In this document: in pieces, positions 10,333 to 22,359 of the stretch | Layout of the letters: each line of letters begins with the position of its first letter | Numbering within the stretch: the stretch's first letter is position 1 | Assembly: GCA_037176845.1 (NCBI GenBank) | Contig: JAYKXP010000019.1 | Coordinates: 186,001-250,000 of the forward strand | DNA: 64,000 nt | Origin: Paramarasmius palmivorus | Taxonomy: Eukaryota; Basidiomycota; Agaricomycetes; Agaricales; Marasmiaceae | Direction of reading: 5' to 3' | Translations under genes and position numbers: made by a program | The notes under the pieces: generated by a model | What the model was told of the DNA's origin: nothing | Database searches by the model: none | What the model saw: only the letters and a program-made list of their open reading frames with translations

Positions 10333-12086
10333 CTACGCTTTGATCGCCTCCCCCAGCCCCTTCACCGCATCCAACACCTCAACTCTCACACCCTTTCCTT
10401 TACTCTCAACCGCATTAAGCGGCGACACCCCCAACTCTTCATACCCTGCCCAAAGGTTGTCCACACCCTGCAAGACGGAGGGAGTGTCGAGGACTAGGAG
10501 GTAGATGGCGTCGTAGCCGCCAGCTGCGTGCGTGCGTTAGTCTCTGCTTATAAGAAAGGAAGGGAAGAGGAGAAGAAATAGACGTACCACCAGGTACACC
10601 ACCACCCAGTACACCTTTTTGGCCGAGGCACGCGTCTAAAAGACGTGTTTGTTCGGCTGGTTCGATGGGTACGGATGTGGCGGTTGACATGGTGCGCATT
10701 AGTGCGCGGATGGCTTCAGTTATCTCATGTGCTTGAACAAACGTCTTGGTGACTTCGTCTGAGGCGTTGGCTGACCACTACGACGTGTTAGAACGCGATA
10801 CCGACGAGAAGGGATGAGAAGGGGTACCTGTGCAGCAGGGGCGTTAGCCAACTTCTCCACCGCGCTCTTATACGCCTTCGAGTTGGTGTCGTACAACTCT
10901 GATAAACGTAACAACGTAGAAGCCAATTCCATGTTCTTTTTGTCGATTGCATTCCATAGGTCGTTCGCTGCCCATCCTTTCGTCACTCGCCACTCAAAAA
11001 GAAGAGAGAAGAGAAGGTACCTTCAACGGGATTCTCCTTACGCCATTTCAACACCTTCCCAACGAGCGAAGGCGTATCACTCCCAGCATCCACATCAGCC
11101 AACATGATCCTCGTAAGAGGAGGTAACTTGAATTCTTGGATTTTGTGGTTCCATGATTTGTTGCTCGGTGAGAGAACTGTGGCGAGTGAAGCGTTTTGTG
11201 TACCCTAAACACCGCCAGCGTCAGCCAACGCACTAAAAAAGAAAAGGAAGTAACACACACCTCCATCAATCCACTCAAAACACCCGGCTCAAACCTCGTA
11301 TACAAATGACTCCCAAAAACAGCAGCTGACACGTCGAATCCGCTGCCTACTTTGCCCTGGGCGAGGCAATGTATGAATTGCGCTGTGTTGTGTGCAAGGT
11401 TTCTGTTACTCTCGTCGTCTAGGGAAGGTATAACGTGGAAGTGCAGAAGGAGCCCAGTAACGAGAGACGTGATGAGCGCAGCGGATGAACCTAAACCTGT
11501 TTTGTGGACTTGCGATAAGGGAAGGCCTTGGGGTGCAAATGGGCGTATGGAAGAGAGCGATGAAAGGGTTCGTGGGAGCTTGAGGCGTTCGAGCTGTTAT
11601 TTGGGGCGCATCAGTGGTGTTGTGGGAGGTATGAAGAGATGAGGAAGGTACCTCGGCACGTTGAGAATAAAAATCATTATCTCCAACAATCGCGATATCT
11701 AGCCCTTGTTCGAGTTTAACCGGCGCGTTATGGATTTGAGAAGCGAGTGCTAAGGTGTTTTGGAGAGCTAGATGGACAAATTTGTTTTTACTCGTGCTGG
11801 TTCAAGTTTGTTTTCGTTAGTAGGCTTTTCGATTAGTCGACCGACACACTCACTTGCTCTCGGCTGGCTCTACATCCCCATTCTCCTTTATCTCATACGT
11901 CCAAGCCGCCGCGTCGAATTGAGGTGACCGAACCAAGATAGTATTCGCGGGAACAGAGGGCTGAGAACGGATAACGGTGTAGAATCTTGAGGAAGTTGAT
12001 ACGACGACGCCTGAATAAGCTGGATCGAGAACGAGGTAGCCGCCTGCGACGAGGACTTTGCCTGGAGCGGAGACGATGGTGGACAT
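10333..12086 (-). CDS. ERG8: Phosphomevalonate kinase
   Basis: This enzyme phosphorylates 5-phosphomevalonate to 5-diphosphomevalonate in the mevalonate/ergosterol pathway. The seven exons, by splice phase, are 12086-11854, 11796-11652, 11593-11261, 11204-11021, 10976-10828, 10777-10588 and 10523-10333: 1,425 coding bases, 474 residues, close to the yeast enzyme. The N terminus reads S-A-P-G-K-V-L-V-A-G-G-Y-L-V, the GHMP-kinase start. Exon 3 has the ATP-binding K-T-G-L-G-S-S-A-A loop. The C-terminal glycine-rich GGGVPGAGGYDAIY spans the exon 6/7 junction. All exons are open. It is transcribed away from membrane-protein copy 4 and is the source of four broken copies in this window. Confidence 0.95.
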
Positions 12087-12370
12087 CGTGGTGGTGGGGA
12101 GAGGAAGGAGTGGGTGAGGGTAACGGCCGTGCTCGTTTTATAACAAGACGCAGAACAGTTCCGCTGCCGCATAACCAATTTCCGGGAGTTTCTCACGGTG
12201 AAGATGGGATTGAAAGAGTGAATGGAATTGACTGATGGAGAGGAAAGCTGGTATGAAGCACAGCTGGGATGACATGGTGGTTGTGCAAGGCGAGGAACGA
12301 TGACAAATTGCCGAGGTCGCTGCCTCTCTTCTTCCCACCATGTTCCTCTCAAGTAGCTCTCATTCATGGT
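12087..12370 (-). promoter_or_regulatory. ERG8 upstream region, itself repeated
   Basis: This stretch precedes the ERG8 start. It contains the CCAATTTCCGGG block and a GACAAATTGCCGAGGTC block followed by CTTCTTCCCACCATG. It is copied at 16,565-16,860 with the ERG8 5' end. Its distal ~100 bases recur alone at 4,510-4,625, 9,060-9,190, 19,480-19,540 and 59,870-59,940. The core promoter position is not known. Confidence 0.5.
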
Positions 12371-12479
12371 ACTCAGCACTCGGGATCATCATATATCTCG
12401 GAACAAGATTCTCGAGAGGAAACGAAACAAAACGCGTCTGGCTCTGAAATTGAAGTATTGATTGAACGTTGACTTATCG

Positions 12480-12830
12480 ACGTGAAGCACAGATACTTAT
12501 TGCGTACTAGGTGCGTACTACTTGAGTTTGCGTTTTTCGTCCACGTATTCAACTCTTCCTCAAGCTATCCGTGTTACTCAAGACCGGGAAAATACCGCAT
12601 GCGCAAAATGTGTCCGTGACCGATAATATTGTGAGCCCTCGACCGAGTTTGCTCGCCAACGCTGCATGTTTGGTAGTTTCAACTATGTTGACAGGTCTGT
12701 CGCCTAAGTATAGGTTCGAGATCGTATTCCGTATCACTGCTACTTCGATTTGTTATGTCCTGCATCTGATGATCATGATTTTCCTGCCTTTGTAGAGCCG
12801 CCTTCAACATCACCATCGATGCTACCCATG
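12480..12830 (+). promoter_or_regulatory. Conserved upstream module of copy 4
   Basis: A module copy in plus orientation, ending about 360 bases upstream of the start at 13187. It includes CCGCATGCGCAAAATGTGTC and GGTCTGTCGCCTAAGTATAG, followed by CTGATGATCATGATTTTCC. The next 200 bases (12,840-13,030) are an inverted copy of sequence near 1,340-1,420, showing that the repeated units were shuffled. Confidence 0.5.
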
Positions 12831-13186
12831 AGCGCAGGTTTGTGATTACGACATATAGGTGCTGTTGGGTGCGGAGTCTGCGCCGTGTTACGAGTAACCA
12901 CTGCAGGATTTTGGACTTTCAAGAGCCAGAACTCTGTTTTCCTTGGGTTGCAGTTGCCCCCTGATGAGATCGGGGTGGATTTGGTGTCACGTAGACAGAC
13001 CCCTGTCAAGCCCGTTGCTCCGCAGTGACAGATCCTCACTAAATAATTATTCGAAAGACTTCTAGGTTTGGTAACCATGAAAACTCATGCTGTGCGTGAT
13101 CGTTTCTTCATCAGGCTAACGCCAATTTGGTATAGCCATATAACTCCAGGGCACATTAGAATCTAGCTTGTTCTCGCAATCCCAGC

Positions 13187-14523
13187 ATGTCAGCCGAGCC
13201 TACTGGTCTTTGTGACGCTCTGCCATACCTTGGACGCATCGTCATCTACATCACAACCGCGCTCCTAGTCGGGGCCATTCCCTATGGTATGTAATATTTT
13301 GCAACAAGTTGTTCATTAGCTTCATCGAGTAGTTCAGGTGCACAGCTCATTCTTCAGTGGATATGTGTAACTATCTTGTGCCAGTGAGTCGGACCAGTTG
13401 AAGCATACCGCGCGTAACTCTTTTCTAATCATAACAGGCGTCCAAAGGATAACACTACTTCCTCGACCTCTGTTCCGAGAGCAAGAGTCTTTCTTCTCAC
13501 AGCGACCCTCCTGATGACGATCTCGTCGACATTCGTAGTGGGAGTAATGGCTGCACGATTGATCCTGAATGGACTCATCATCTCAAATTGTCACAACTCT
13601 CACTTTTTCCACCAATATTCTCTCTTGTTAAAGCCAGTCTGGTTCACGATTCCCATATTTTTCAATGTGAGCCTGAGCCTGAGCCCAAAACATTTATGCC
13701 ACATTCTGACAATGATGACACCGTGACTTTTTAGGTTTTGGTTGGTGATACTATCATGTTCTGGAGAGCCTTTGTGTTGTGGAAACATAGACGAAGGATG
13801 GTTTATATCCCCGGGGTACTCCTCTTTTTTACGGCAGGTTTGTTCGATCCGTGTTCAGATTTTGTACAGTTATCTGAAATATTTTCATCAAGTTGCCGTG
13901 CTGTTGGACGCTGTATTCGTGATCTTGCAAATCAATCATTATGCAGACTTCCTTACGCCATCTTTCCTCTCCATCAATCTTGCATTCGGTCTTTCGTGTG
14001 CTACAAATCTGGCTACGAATGCATCAATGGGCTATTATATTTGGCGAGTTTTAAGTTCTACTAGGCGTGATCCTGGGGGGGAACTGACAGTTTAATAGTA
14101 TAGGCTTCACCGAAAGGCCATGCGTGGATACCTTTATGCTGGGAAATCCCCAAACTGCCATCAGCGGGTTCTAATGCTCATATTGGAGAGCGGAATCATA
14201 TATACAACGATCCTTGTAAGTGTTCCCATTCATCCAAACAATGCTAACAATGTCACGCTTCCAGATTGTCAGTGGCATAGTTACTATTATATCCTCGACA
14301 CACAGCGATGAATCTTTTTCGTGGTCAATTGCATATCTTGTCACTCTTGCCTTTTTACCGGGTTTTACGGTAAGTGCTTATCTGTCAGAAAGTACGCGCT
14401 GACCCGAGGCCTCGTCGTTACCTGAAGAGTATCTACCCCAGCCTTTTGGTCGTCTCGGTTTTCTTGCGGAAATCAGTTTGGGATGCAGCGGGGAATGTAA
14501 TAGAAATAAGGAGTGCTGTGTAG
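13187..14523 (+). CDS. Seven-helix membrane protein, MSAEP-type copy 4
   Basis: Start at 13187 (M-S-A-E-P-T-G-L-C-D-A-L-P), stop TAG at 14521-14523. Exons in order encode the first helix (A-L-L-V-G-A-I-P-Y-G), Q-L-I-L-Q-W-I-C, the F-L-L-T-A-T-L-L-M helix, D-T-I-M-F-W-R-A-F-V-L-W-K-H, the S-C-A-T-N-L-A-T-N-A-S helix, L-H-R-K-A-M-R-G-Y-L, a helix ending P-G-F-T, and S-I-Y-P-S-L-L-V-V-S-V-F-L-R-K-S-V-W-D. All are open. The intron after the Y-Y-I-W codon starts with GC (14044, GCGAGT). Phase requires this site, since TG+G restores Trp before L-H-R-K. Function unknown. The gene is divergent from ERG8. Confidence 0.78.
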
Positions 14524-15575
14524 AGATGCGACAATAAGAGTAGGAATGATGGTAGTACTACAGTTCACATCCTATACACGTCTATCACGCAACGATCAAC
14601 GGTCAACACGTAGATGTTGGCGGTCTGTATCAACGAGAAGTACTGTTCTAAGTCACAACTCTGACAGACAACAGGCGTTCAGATTCTGAAAGCCTTCTCA
14701 TCGAGTCGCTGAGGTACTGTAACGGGTCATTCTAGAAAGTTCCCCCGGTGTCATATAATGCCAGACCCTTATATAACGGGGACGGACCGTTTCTTTAGTC
14801 TTTCTTCTCGCACATTAGCCTTACCCAGACGCTTGTACGTCCTTACACCTCGTTTTCTATGCTATAGAACGGGTTTGTTGTATATTGGTTCGAGGCACCG
14901 CGAGATCGACTCACGCGCTTAATATGGCGCGTTACAGGTACACATTCATTGGCACCGATGGCTCACTAAAAGCGCAGTACAGAATGGGAGCCGATAATCT
15001 AAAAAAACGCGTAGAGTAGTTGCATTCGACCATTCCGTTCCGCGTCGGATGCCAAATGGTTCGATTTGCTTTCCCTGTTATAAGTGTGAGCCAGCCAACT
15101 TGAGGGCATACATATAAGCACCACTCACGGAAAACTCGTTCAATGAACCCCGACTTTCTTTCTTCGAGCGACTGGGTTTCATATCGACGGATCCTTGTTT
15201 ACGGAGGTGTTATTCATCTTTCGCGAATTGCCAGGATTTGCTCGATCTTGACCTGGCTATCTTTGCGGGTCAGCGTGTATCGAGAGCAGCGGTCCGGATA
15301 ATATCCACCTTCTTCGTTTTCTTCAGTACGCTGAGCCATCATCTGCGGGTATAGTGTTCACCGTTTGTTGGTGGTCTAGATTAGAGATGAGATATGATGT
15401 AGCATCCAACAGCATATCCACAGATGTCCAAGCAAAAGGTTCGCGTTCATCACATACCCAAACCGGCCACGCAAAACATCCTTGCTGGCAAGAGTACTGA
15501 AGTGATCAGTTACAGTGTTCGTGGTTGTATTGCCCCGATGCAACAGCCTGGAAACAGTGTTGACTAGTCTCGGTG
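14524..15575. other. Intergenic, no gene seen
   Basis: About 1 kb without a supportable gene. The first 150 bases downstream of the stop match the DNA after copy 5 (GATGCGACAATA, CATCCTAT). The frame at 15376-15639 (minus) has no recognisable signature. Confidence 0.4.
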
Positions 15576-15579
15576 AGGT

Positions 15580-15990
15580 GGAGACATTCTGATACACGAG
15601 TCGAAGCTTGACGGTCTGGAATCCTATCACCGCAGACAATCCTGGAGGCGGCTATTATCGCAGTCATTTGTATTTGTGGACACTTGGATGCACATCTAAA
15701 CGTCCTGGGGCGTTTCTGGAAAGAAAGAATCTGCACAGGGAAGCGCAAGTGGTGCCGATGGTAGGAGCAGAGATGTCGATGAGGCTGTGCCCACCTCTTT
15801 ACCACCGTGCCTCGCGTTCCCATTTCCAGAAACTTCCAGGACGTTGGATGTCTAGTAGGAGTCGTCAGGATGTGAGAGATAGAGTTCCTTTTGAAGGCGA
15901 GGGTCAGATGGATTGAACGTTGACTTGTTTGACGTGAAGGAGAGGATACTTACTGGGTTCTGGTCACGGTAGTTCTAGGTGCGTACTGAC
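15580..15990. repeat. Duplicated segment, partner of 19,810-20,200
   Basis: Nearly the same sequence as 19,810-20,200, in direct orientation (for example CGAAGCTTGACGG, GATGCACATCTAAACGTCC and GACGTGAAGGAGAGGATAC). It marks the right side of a ~4.2-kb tandem unit that also carries the ERG8 5' end and a seven-helix gene. No gene is recognised in it. Confidence 0.65.
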
Positions 15991-16564
15991 AAGAGAAGTG
16001 ATAAGCGCAGCGGATGAACCTAAACCTGTTTTGTGGACTTGCGATAAGGGAAGGCCTTGGGGTGTGAGAGGGTTCGTGGGAGCTTGAGGCGTTCGAGCTG
16101 TTTTTCGTGATGTCAGTTGGGCAGGGAGTAAGGAAAGAGATGAGGAAGGTATCTAGCCCTTGTTCGAGTTTAACTGGCGCGTTATGGATTTGAGAAGCGA
16201 GTGCTAGGGGGTTTTGAAGAGCTAGATGGACGAATTTGTTTTTACTCGTGCTGGTTCAAGTTTGCTGGTTCAAGTTTTGTTTTCGTTAGTAGGCCTTTCG
16301 ATTCTTTCGATTAGTCGACCGACACACTCACTTGCTCTCAGCAGGTTCCACATCCCCATTCTCCTTTATCTCATACGTCCAAGCCGCCGCGTCGAATTGA
16401 GGTGACCGAACCAAGATAGTATTCGCGGGAACAGAGGGCTGAGAACGGATAACGGTGTAGAATCTTGAGGAAGTTGATACGACGACGCCTGAATAAGCTG
16501 GATCGAGAACGAGGTAGCCGCCTGCGACGAGGACTTTGCCTGGAGCTGAGACGATGGTGGACAT
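15990..16564 (-). pseudogene. ERG8 pseudogene 1 (5' fragment)
   Basis: Exon 1 (16564-16330) encodes the same 77 residues as ERG8 exon 1, so this is a recent copy. Intron 1 has a small duplication (GCTGGTTCAAGTTT twice). Exon 2 is truncated: the sequence jumps from its first part straight into intron 2, and exon 3 is only a short remnant ending at about 15,990. Exons 4-7 are absent. The C-terminal GHMP part is missing, so no kinase can be made. With 16,565-16,860 it is the left end of the second tandem unit. Confidence 0.88.
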
Positions 16565-16870
16565 CGTGGTGGGGAGAAGTTGAGGATATATAATGGCCGT
16601 GCTTGGATTCGACTAACAAGACGCAAAGCAGTTCCGCTGCCGCATAACCAATTTCCGGGGGGTTCTCACGGTGAAGATGGGATTAAGATGAAAATTTAAA
16701 ACTTGGGATGGAAGAGACAGCAGGTATGGCCATGGAGTACAGCTGGGATGACATTTGCGGTTGTGCAAGGCGAGGAACGATGACAAAATTGCCGAGGTCA
16801 AGTAAGCTGTCTTTCTTCTTCCCACCATGTCCCTCAAGATCTAGTCGAATAGTCCTCAATCGAGGTTTTT
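16565..16870 (-). repeat. Duplicated ERG8 upstream region
   Basis: A copy of 12,087-12,370, attached to pseudogene 1, with the CCAATTTCCGGGG block, GAACGATGACAAAATTGCC and the CTTCTTCCCACCATG block. Confidence 0.65.
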
Positions 16871-17443
16871 CCACTCAAAAAGTATTCGAGGCAGGCCTAA
16901 GGTGCGCTATGATCAAGAGCATGGAATTCACCACTACGTTAATATTTAATATTCATCACCTGGTCGACGCTCTATAGTAGACCATCTACTATCACCAGCG
17001 TTACTCGCCGAGGTCCGACATGTATGCACGCAAATAGTATCGGGTCTACTATTCGCTTCTTGTCTTCAAGCCACGAGCTGGAGCCTGGCAGCATACATAC
17101 TAACGTACCGTGTCATGGAGCTGTTCATGGAGCTTCAAGTCCAGTGTTAAAGATGATGCTTCGATGATGGTTATTCGCGGGTACAAAGCTATTTTCGCAA
17201 GATCCATCTCAGACCTACTGCTCAGCTTCTCCAGTTTAGCAACTCGAAGAACTTCAATTTCGTCCACTTAAACGGATTTGGGCAGCATTGTTCAATCACC
17301 AATATGCTGATCCATATTATCATACTCATGAAAACTCATGCTGTGCGTGCTGTTGCGTGATGATTTCTTCGTCAGGCTGACGCCAGTTTGGCAAAGCTAT
17401 ATAACTCCAGAGCACATAATCACCCTGTTCTCATAACCCCAGC
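16870..17443. other. Upstream region of copy 5
   Basis: No gene. The AGGCAGGCCTA...AAATTCACCA block recurs at 18,950-19,080. The right part matches the inverted region 780-1,100. The ~240-base module seen before other copies is not found here. Confidence 0.45.
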
Positions 17444-18771
17444 ATGTCAGCCGAGCCTACAGATCCTTGTGACGCTCTGCCATCTTTCGGACAGTTCGTC
17501 ATCTATGACACCGCCGCTCTCGTAGTCGGCGCCATTCCCTATGGTCTGTAATACCTTCGCAGCAGGTTGTTCATTAGCTTCATCAAGCCTTTTAGGTGCA
17601 CAGCTCATTCTTCAGTGGATATGCATAACTATTTTGTGGTGAGTCGGACCGATTAGAGCGGAACTCTTGTCTAATATATTATATACCATGACAGGCGTCC
17701 CAGAGACAATACTGCTTCCCCGACCTCCATTCCGAGAGCAAGAGTCTTTCTCCTCACAGCGACCCTCCTGATGACGATCTTGTCGACATTGGCAGTCGGA
17801 TTAACGGTCGCACGATTGATTCTCAATGGACTCGTCATCTCAGATTGTCAGAACTCTCACTCTTCCTACCAATATAATCTCTTGGCAAAGCCAGCCTGGT
17901 CCACGATTCCCATATTTTTCAATGTGAGACTCGAAACATTTATGTCGCATTCTAACAGTGATCATACTCTGTAGGTTTTGGTTGGTGATACTATCATGTT
18001 CTGGAGAGCCTTTGTGGTGTGGAAGCGAAGGATGGTTTATATCCCTGGAGTACTACTTTTTTTCACAGCAGGTTTGTTCATTGTTCAAATTTTACGCTTT
18101 CTGTTCTGATATAATTTCATCGAGTCGGCGTGCTGGTGGAGACTACACTCACGATCTCACGAATCCTCTGTTTTCCAGAGTTATTTATGCCACTTTTCGT
18201 CTCCTTCAGGGCTGTTTTCGGTCTTTCGTGTGCTACAAATCTAGCTACGAACGCATCAATAGGCTATTGTATTTGGCAAGTTCCAAGTCCTACTAGGTAT
18301 AATCCTGGACGGGGATTGACAGCAAGTTGATAGTACAGGCTTCACCGAAAGGCCATGCGCACATACCTTCATGCTGGAAAATCCCCAAACCGCAATCAAC
18401 GGATTCTAATGCTCATACTGGAGAGCGGAATCATATACACAACGATCCTCGTAAGTGTTTTTATTCAAGTTCATCCAAACAACGCTAACAGTCGCGCTTC
18501 TAGATCGTCGGTGGTATAGCTCTTTCTCTATCGGACTCTCACAAGGGTGAATCTTTTTCGTGGTCAATTGCATATGCTATCACTATTGCTTTCGCATTGG
18601 GCTTTACAGTGAGTGTTTCACGTTTATCTATAAAGACAAGGTACATGTTTACCCGGCACCCTGATCATGAAGAGCATTTACCCCAGCCTTTTCATCGTCT
18701 TGGTGTTTTTGCGAAAATCAGTTTGGGATGCAGAAGGTGATGTAATAGATGCAGGGGCTGTCAGTGTGTAG
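17444..18771 (+). CDS. Seven-helix membrane protein, MSAEP-type copy 5
   Basis: Start at 17444 (M-S-A-E-P-T-D-P-C-D-A-L-P-S-F-G), stop TAG at 18769-18771. The exon plan is identical to copy 4: R-V-F-L-L-T-A-T-L-L-M helix, MFWRAFVVWKRRMVY, the A-T-N-L-A-T-N-A-S-I-G helix, L-H-R-K-A-M-R-T-Y-L-H-A-G, and the last exon S-I-Y-P-S-L-F-I-V-L-V-F-L-R-K-S-V-W-D. All exons are open. Intron 5 begins with GC at 18276 (GCAAGT, the usual GC-AG donor). It is the tandem duplicate of copy 4 within the ~4.2-kb unit. The two proteins differ at many sites, mostly in loops and in helix 5. Role unknown. Confidence 0.78.
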
Positions 18772-19810
18772 GGATGCGACAATAGGAGTAGGAATGATGA
18801 TGAGTTCACATCCTATCACGCAACGAGGAGTACTGTTCCAACCGACAACAGGCGTTTACCTTTGGCTGAATTGAGATACGTGTTCATTTGAACCTACACT
18901 AAATTAAAAAGGCAGAGGTGTCCTTCCTTGTTCTTTCTCGAGAGTCGAATCGAGGTTTTTTCTACTCGAAAGGCAGGCCTAGGGTGCGTCCGAGTCATGA
19001 CCAAGAGCATGAAATTCACCATTATGTTCATCGCCTGGTCGATGCTCTATAGACCAGCTAGTAACTCGCCGAGGCCCGACTTGTAAATCGTATGGAGACC
19101 CCGAGGATTTAATAGCGAGTCATTCGAGCTGACAATGGGCGTTCTGCCGTACCGCACGGACGACATGATTCCTTCAAAAGCTCAGAGCCTTCGCCCCCCT
19201 GCCATTTCCTTTCCCTCGCTACTGCAATCTCTACTACCACCGCCTTCGTACACGCTGCCGTCTGCTTCAACTTAGATAGGGGATCTCTGGGCTGTTCATG
19301 CCGATCATTATTGCGGTAACCACTGCTGGGAAATGCAGATGGGAATTATGGGTATAATGGAGCGCATTATAGAATGACTTGGTGCTCGTATATCAAGCTG
19401 TGTTCAGGTTGACGAGCCAATCGTACCTGCTTGAACGATTGTATTGGTATGTCCGAAAACTCCGATGAAGACCGTCGGACGATGACGAAACTGCCGAGGC
19501 CACCCTCTTTTTTCTTCCCACCATGGAAATAGCTCTCATTCAAGCGTCTGGCGCTGGTAATTGGGGCACAGTTGGATTGAGCGTTGACTTTGAGGACTTT
19601 TCAACGTGCAGAAGAGGCGACTAGGGCGTACTTGAGCTTGCAGTTTTGGTACTCGTCCGATGCTACTCAAGACCTGGAAGATATAGCGCATGCAAGTCTG
19701 GAGCTTCAAACGACACTTTTTCATCGTCAGAGTCATTACTCATATATCATCCGGCGGAACCTCAAACTCTTGAAACAAAACGCGTCTGGCTCTGAAATTG
19801 GGGCACAGGC
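18772..19810. other. Intergenic with repeat fragments
   Basis: No supportable gene. It contains a copy of the 16,880 block at 18,950-19,080, the ERG8-promoter-type segment at 19,480-19,540 and a module fragment at 19,620-19,740. Confidence 0.4.
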
Positions 19811-20200
19811 TTTTGAGACATTCTGATGCACGAGTCGAAGCTTGACGGTTTGGAATCCTATCACCGCAGACAATCCTGGAGGCGGCCATTATCGCAGTCA
19901 TTTGTATTTATGGACATTCGGATGCACATCTAAACGTCCTGGCACGTTTCTGGAAAGAAAGAATCTGCACAGGAAAGCCGCAAGTGGTGCCGATGGTAGG
20001 AGCAGAGATGTCGATGAGGCTGTGCTCAGTGCTGACGCGCGTCTTTCCGCGTTCCCATTTCCAGAAGCTAGGACGTTGGAGTTGTCAGGATGTGAGAGAT
20101 AGAGCTCCTTTGACGGCGAGGGTCAGATGGATTGAACGTTGACTTGTTTGACGTGAAGGAGAGGATACTTACTGGGTTCTACTTAGGTAGTTCTAGGTGC
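19810..20200. repeat. Duplicated segment, partner of 15,580-15,990
   Basis: The direct copy of 15,580-15,990. It ends in GATGGATTGAACGTTGACTT and the GTGAAGGAGAGGATAC block, leading straight into an upstream module. No gene recognised. Confidence 0.65.
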
Positions 20201-20545
20201 GTACTTGAGTTCGTACATTTCGTCCACGTATTCAACTCGTCTTCAAGCTGTCCGTGCTACTCAAGACCGGGAAAATACGGTCCCAAGTCCCAAGTGAAAA
20301 ATGTGTCCGTGACCGATACTGTGAACATTCGACCAACATTCGACCGAATTTGCTCGCCAACGCCGGATGCTTGGTGGTTTCAACTACATTGATAGGTCTG
20401 CCGCCTATGTATAGCCTGTAGCAACTATACATGATCGAACCTTCTCGCATATTGTTCGAGACCGTATTCCGAATCACTGTTACTTCGATTTGTTATGTCC
20501 TGCATCTGATGATCATGATTCTTTTGCCTTCGTAGAGCTGCCGTC
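20190..20545 (+). promoter_or_regulatory. Conserved upstream module of copy 6
   Basis: A module copy in plus orientation, 530-880 bases before the start at 21070. It has CTTCAAGCTGTCCGTGCTAC and GGTCTGCCGCCTATGTATAG, then CTGATGATCATGATTC and CTTCGTAGAGCTGCCG. The GCATGC centre is altered here. A short inserted stretch is present near 20,415-20,460. Confidence 0.5.
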
Positions 20546-21069
20546 CGACAATGTCACCGTTAAGATCATCTCTTGAAGACTCAATATTGTTTCCATATAC
20601 GGGCCGCGATGGTCAACGTTGTTCCAATGAGCACAGGTTTGTGATTATAGGTGCTGTTGGGAACCTCGGTGGCGTCTGTGCGCCGTTTCGAACCAAGACA
20701 AAACGAGTCGTGGCGGTCAACTACGGTGTGCCGCCTCGATCAGATTCCAATATACACATTCGGGACCTATTTTTGCGAACGTTCAATGTTCAATGCAGGC
20801 TGGGGAGTACTGTTCTACATATTACTGCCTGTATCCAACAACACTCATGTTTCGATTCGGTTCAGACTCTAATCTTTGTAAATGTCCAATGCAAGTTGGG
20901 GTTACTGTTCTATCCTCTTCCATATCTATTCGATGTTTAGAGTGCTGTGTTATAACAGCCCTCGCTGAGTGGGCCGGTAGAATTTTGGCCGGTGCCATCG
21001 GTATGACTAGTATGATACTTCTTTCACTCTTATATTGGGGCACCTTGTTGTCGGCCCTCGTCATCAATC

Positions 21070-22359
21070 ATGGATACCTACGACGCTCTATGGACTCGGG
21101 ATACAAGATACATTGCCATCATCAGTGCTGTCTGTACTCTGGCATCAGCCATTCCATACGGTTCGTGCTCCTTTCTCCAAGTCAACGCGAACCCTACAGA
21201 TATTCACACTGTTATTAGGTGTGCAACTTGTTCTTCAGTGGATATGTATCATTATTCTACGGTGAGTGATTGTATTCATGCATGTATATTGCTGATTTTC
21301 ACGTTGATCGTCACTACAGGCGTCCTGCCTCTACTTCGCGGGGGGCAAGAAAATTACTTCTCGGAGCAACTCTGTTGATGACGGCTTCATCAACAGTCTA
21401 TGTAGCCTGCTCTGCAGCCGCTGTACCCACTTTAGGTTTCCTGGAGGTTCCTATTCGCGGGTGGCCTGGCGCGGGGACATGTGCTACAATATTCTTAAAC
21501 GTGTGTCATCAATAACCGTTCTTTCATCAGCTGTGCCTAACGTCTTAACACCATAGGTCTGGATTGGCGATGCCGTCGTGTTTTGGAGAGCTTGGGCACT
21601 GTGGAAGCACAAACGCAAAGCAGTTTACATTCCCGGGGTTCTACTCATCTGCTCAGCTGGTTCGAACTTGCGCTCACATTCAACTCGTATTTGTATGTTT
21701 TAACCTGGAGCGTTTTCTAGTGGCAGCGCTGGGTCTTTCAATCTTCAGACTTGTGGTTACGAGCATCGGGCAGGAACTTGATGGACCAACCTTGATCCTT
21801 CTCTCCCTGGCACTCGGTCTCTCAGTGGCAACGAATCTTGCTACAAATTTTTCGATCGGATATTACACCTGGAAAGTCCCAAAGCTATCTGAGACTGGAA
21901 TCATTACTGAAACAACCTACCTTTATCTAGGTTGCATCGGAAAGCCGTACGCGGATTCCTTGAGGACGGGAGCCAATACGCTCGGTATGAAAAGGTTCTC
22001 ATACTTATTCTGGAGAGTGGTATTGCCTATACAATTATACTTGTACGTCTTTTTCTCGATTGAAAACCGAGGCTTAGCATGAAATATGGGCTAGCTGCTC
22101 GATGCGGCCATGGTTTGTATATCACTTCCTATAGAGAACCAACCAACCCTGACGTGGGTGTTGGTGAATCATGTTGTAACATCCCTCGGGATGGGCCTAG
22201 TAGTGAGTGTGGACTCGGACACCATTACTGTCAGCAAATCAATACCAATACTAAACTCCCCGCTACTAGAGCATCTATCCCAGCCTTCTCATCGTCGTAG
22301 TTTTCCTTCGAAGATCGACTTGGGATTCAGCTGGGAATATGTTGCAAACACAGCCTTGA
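21070..22359 (+). CDS. Seven-helix membrane protein, MDTCDAL-type copy 6
   Basis: The best-resolved copy. The exons are 21070-21160, 21219-21261, 21320-21500, 21557-21659, 21721-21871, 21931-22042, 22095-22202 and 22270-22359: 879 bases, 292 residues. Key pieces are M-D-T-Y-D-A-L-W-T-R-D-T-R-Y, V-L-Q-W-I-C-I-I-I-L, L-L-L-G-A-T-L-L-M, VVFWRAWALWKHKRKAVY, L-S-V-A-T-N-L-A-T-N-F, L-H-R-K-A-V-R-G-F-L-E-D and the final S-T-W-D-S-A-G-N-M-L. The phases close only if intron 5 begins at GA (21872, GAAAGT). Reading through it instead gives a frame ending after ...E-N-R-G-L-A at 22082. Function unknown; predicted plasma-membrane or endomembrane protein. Confidence 0.78.
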
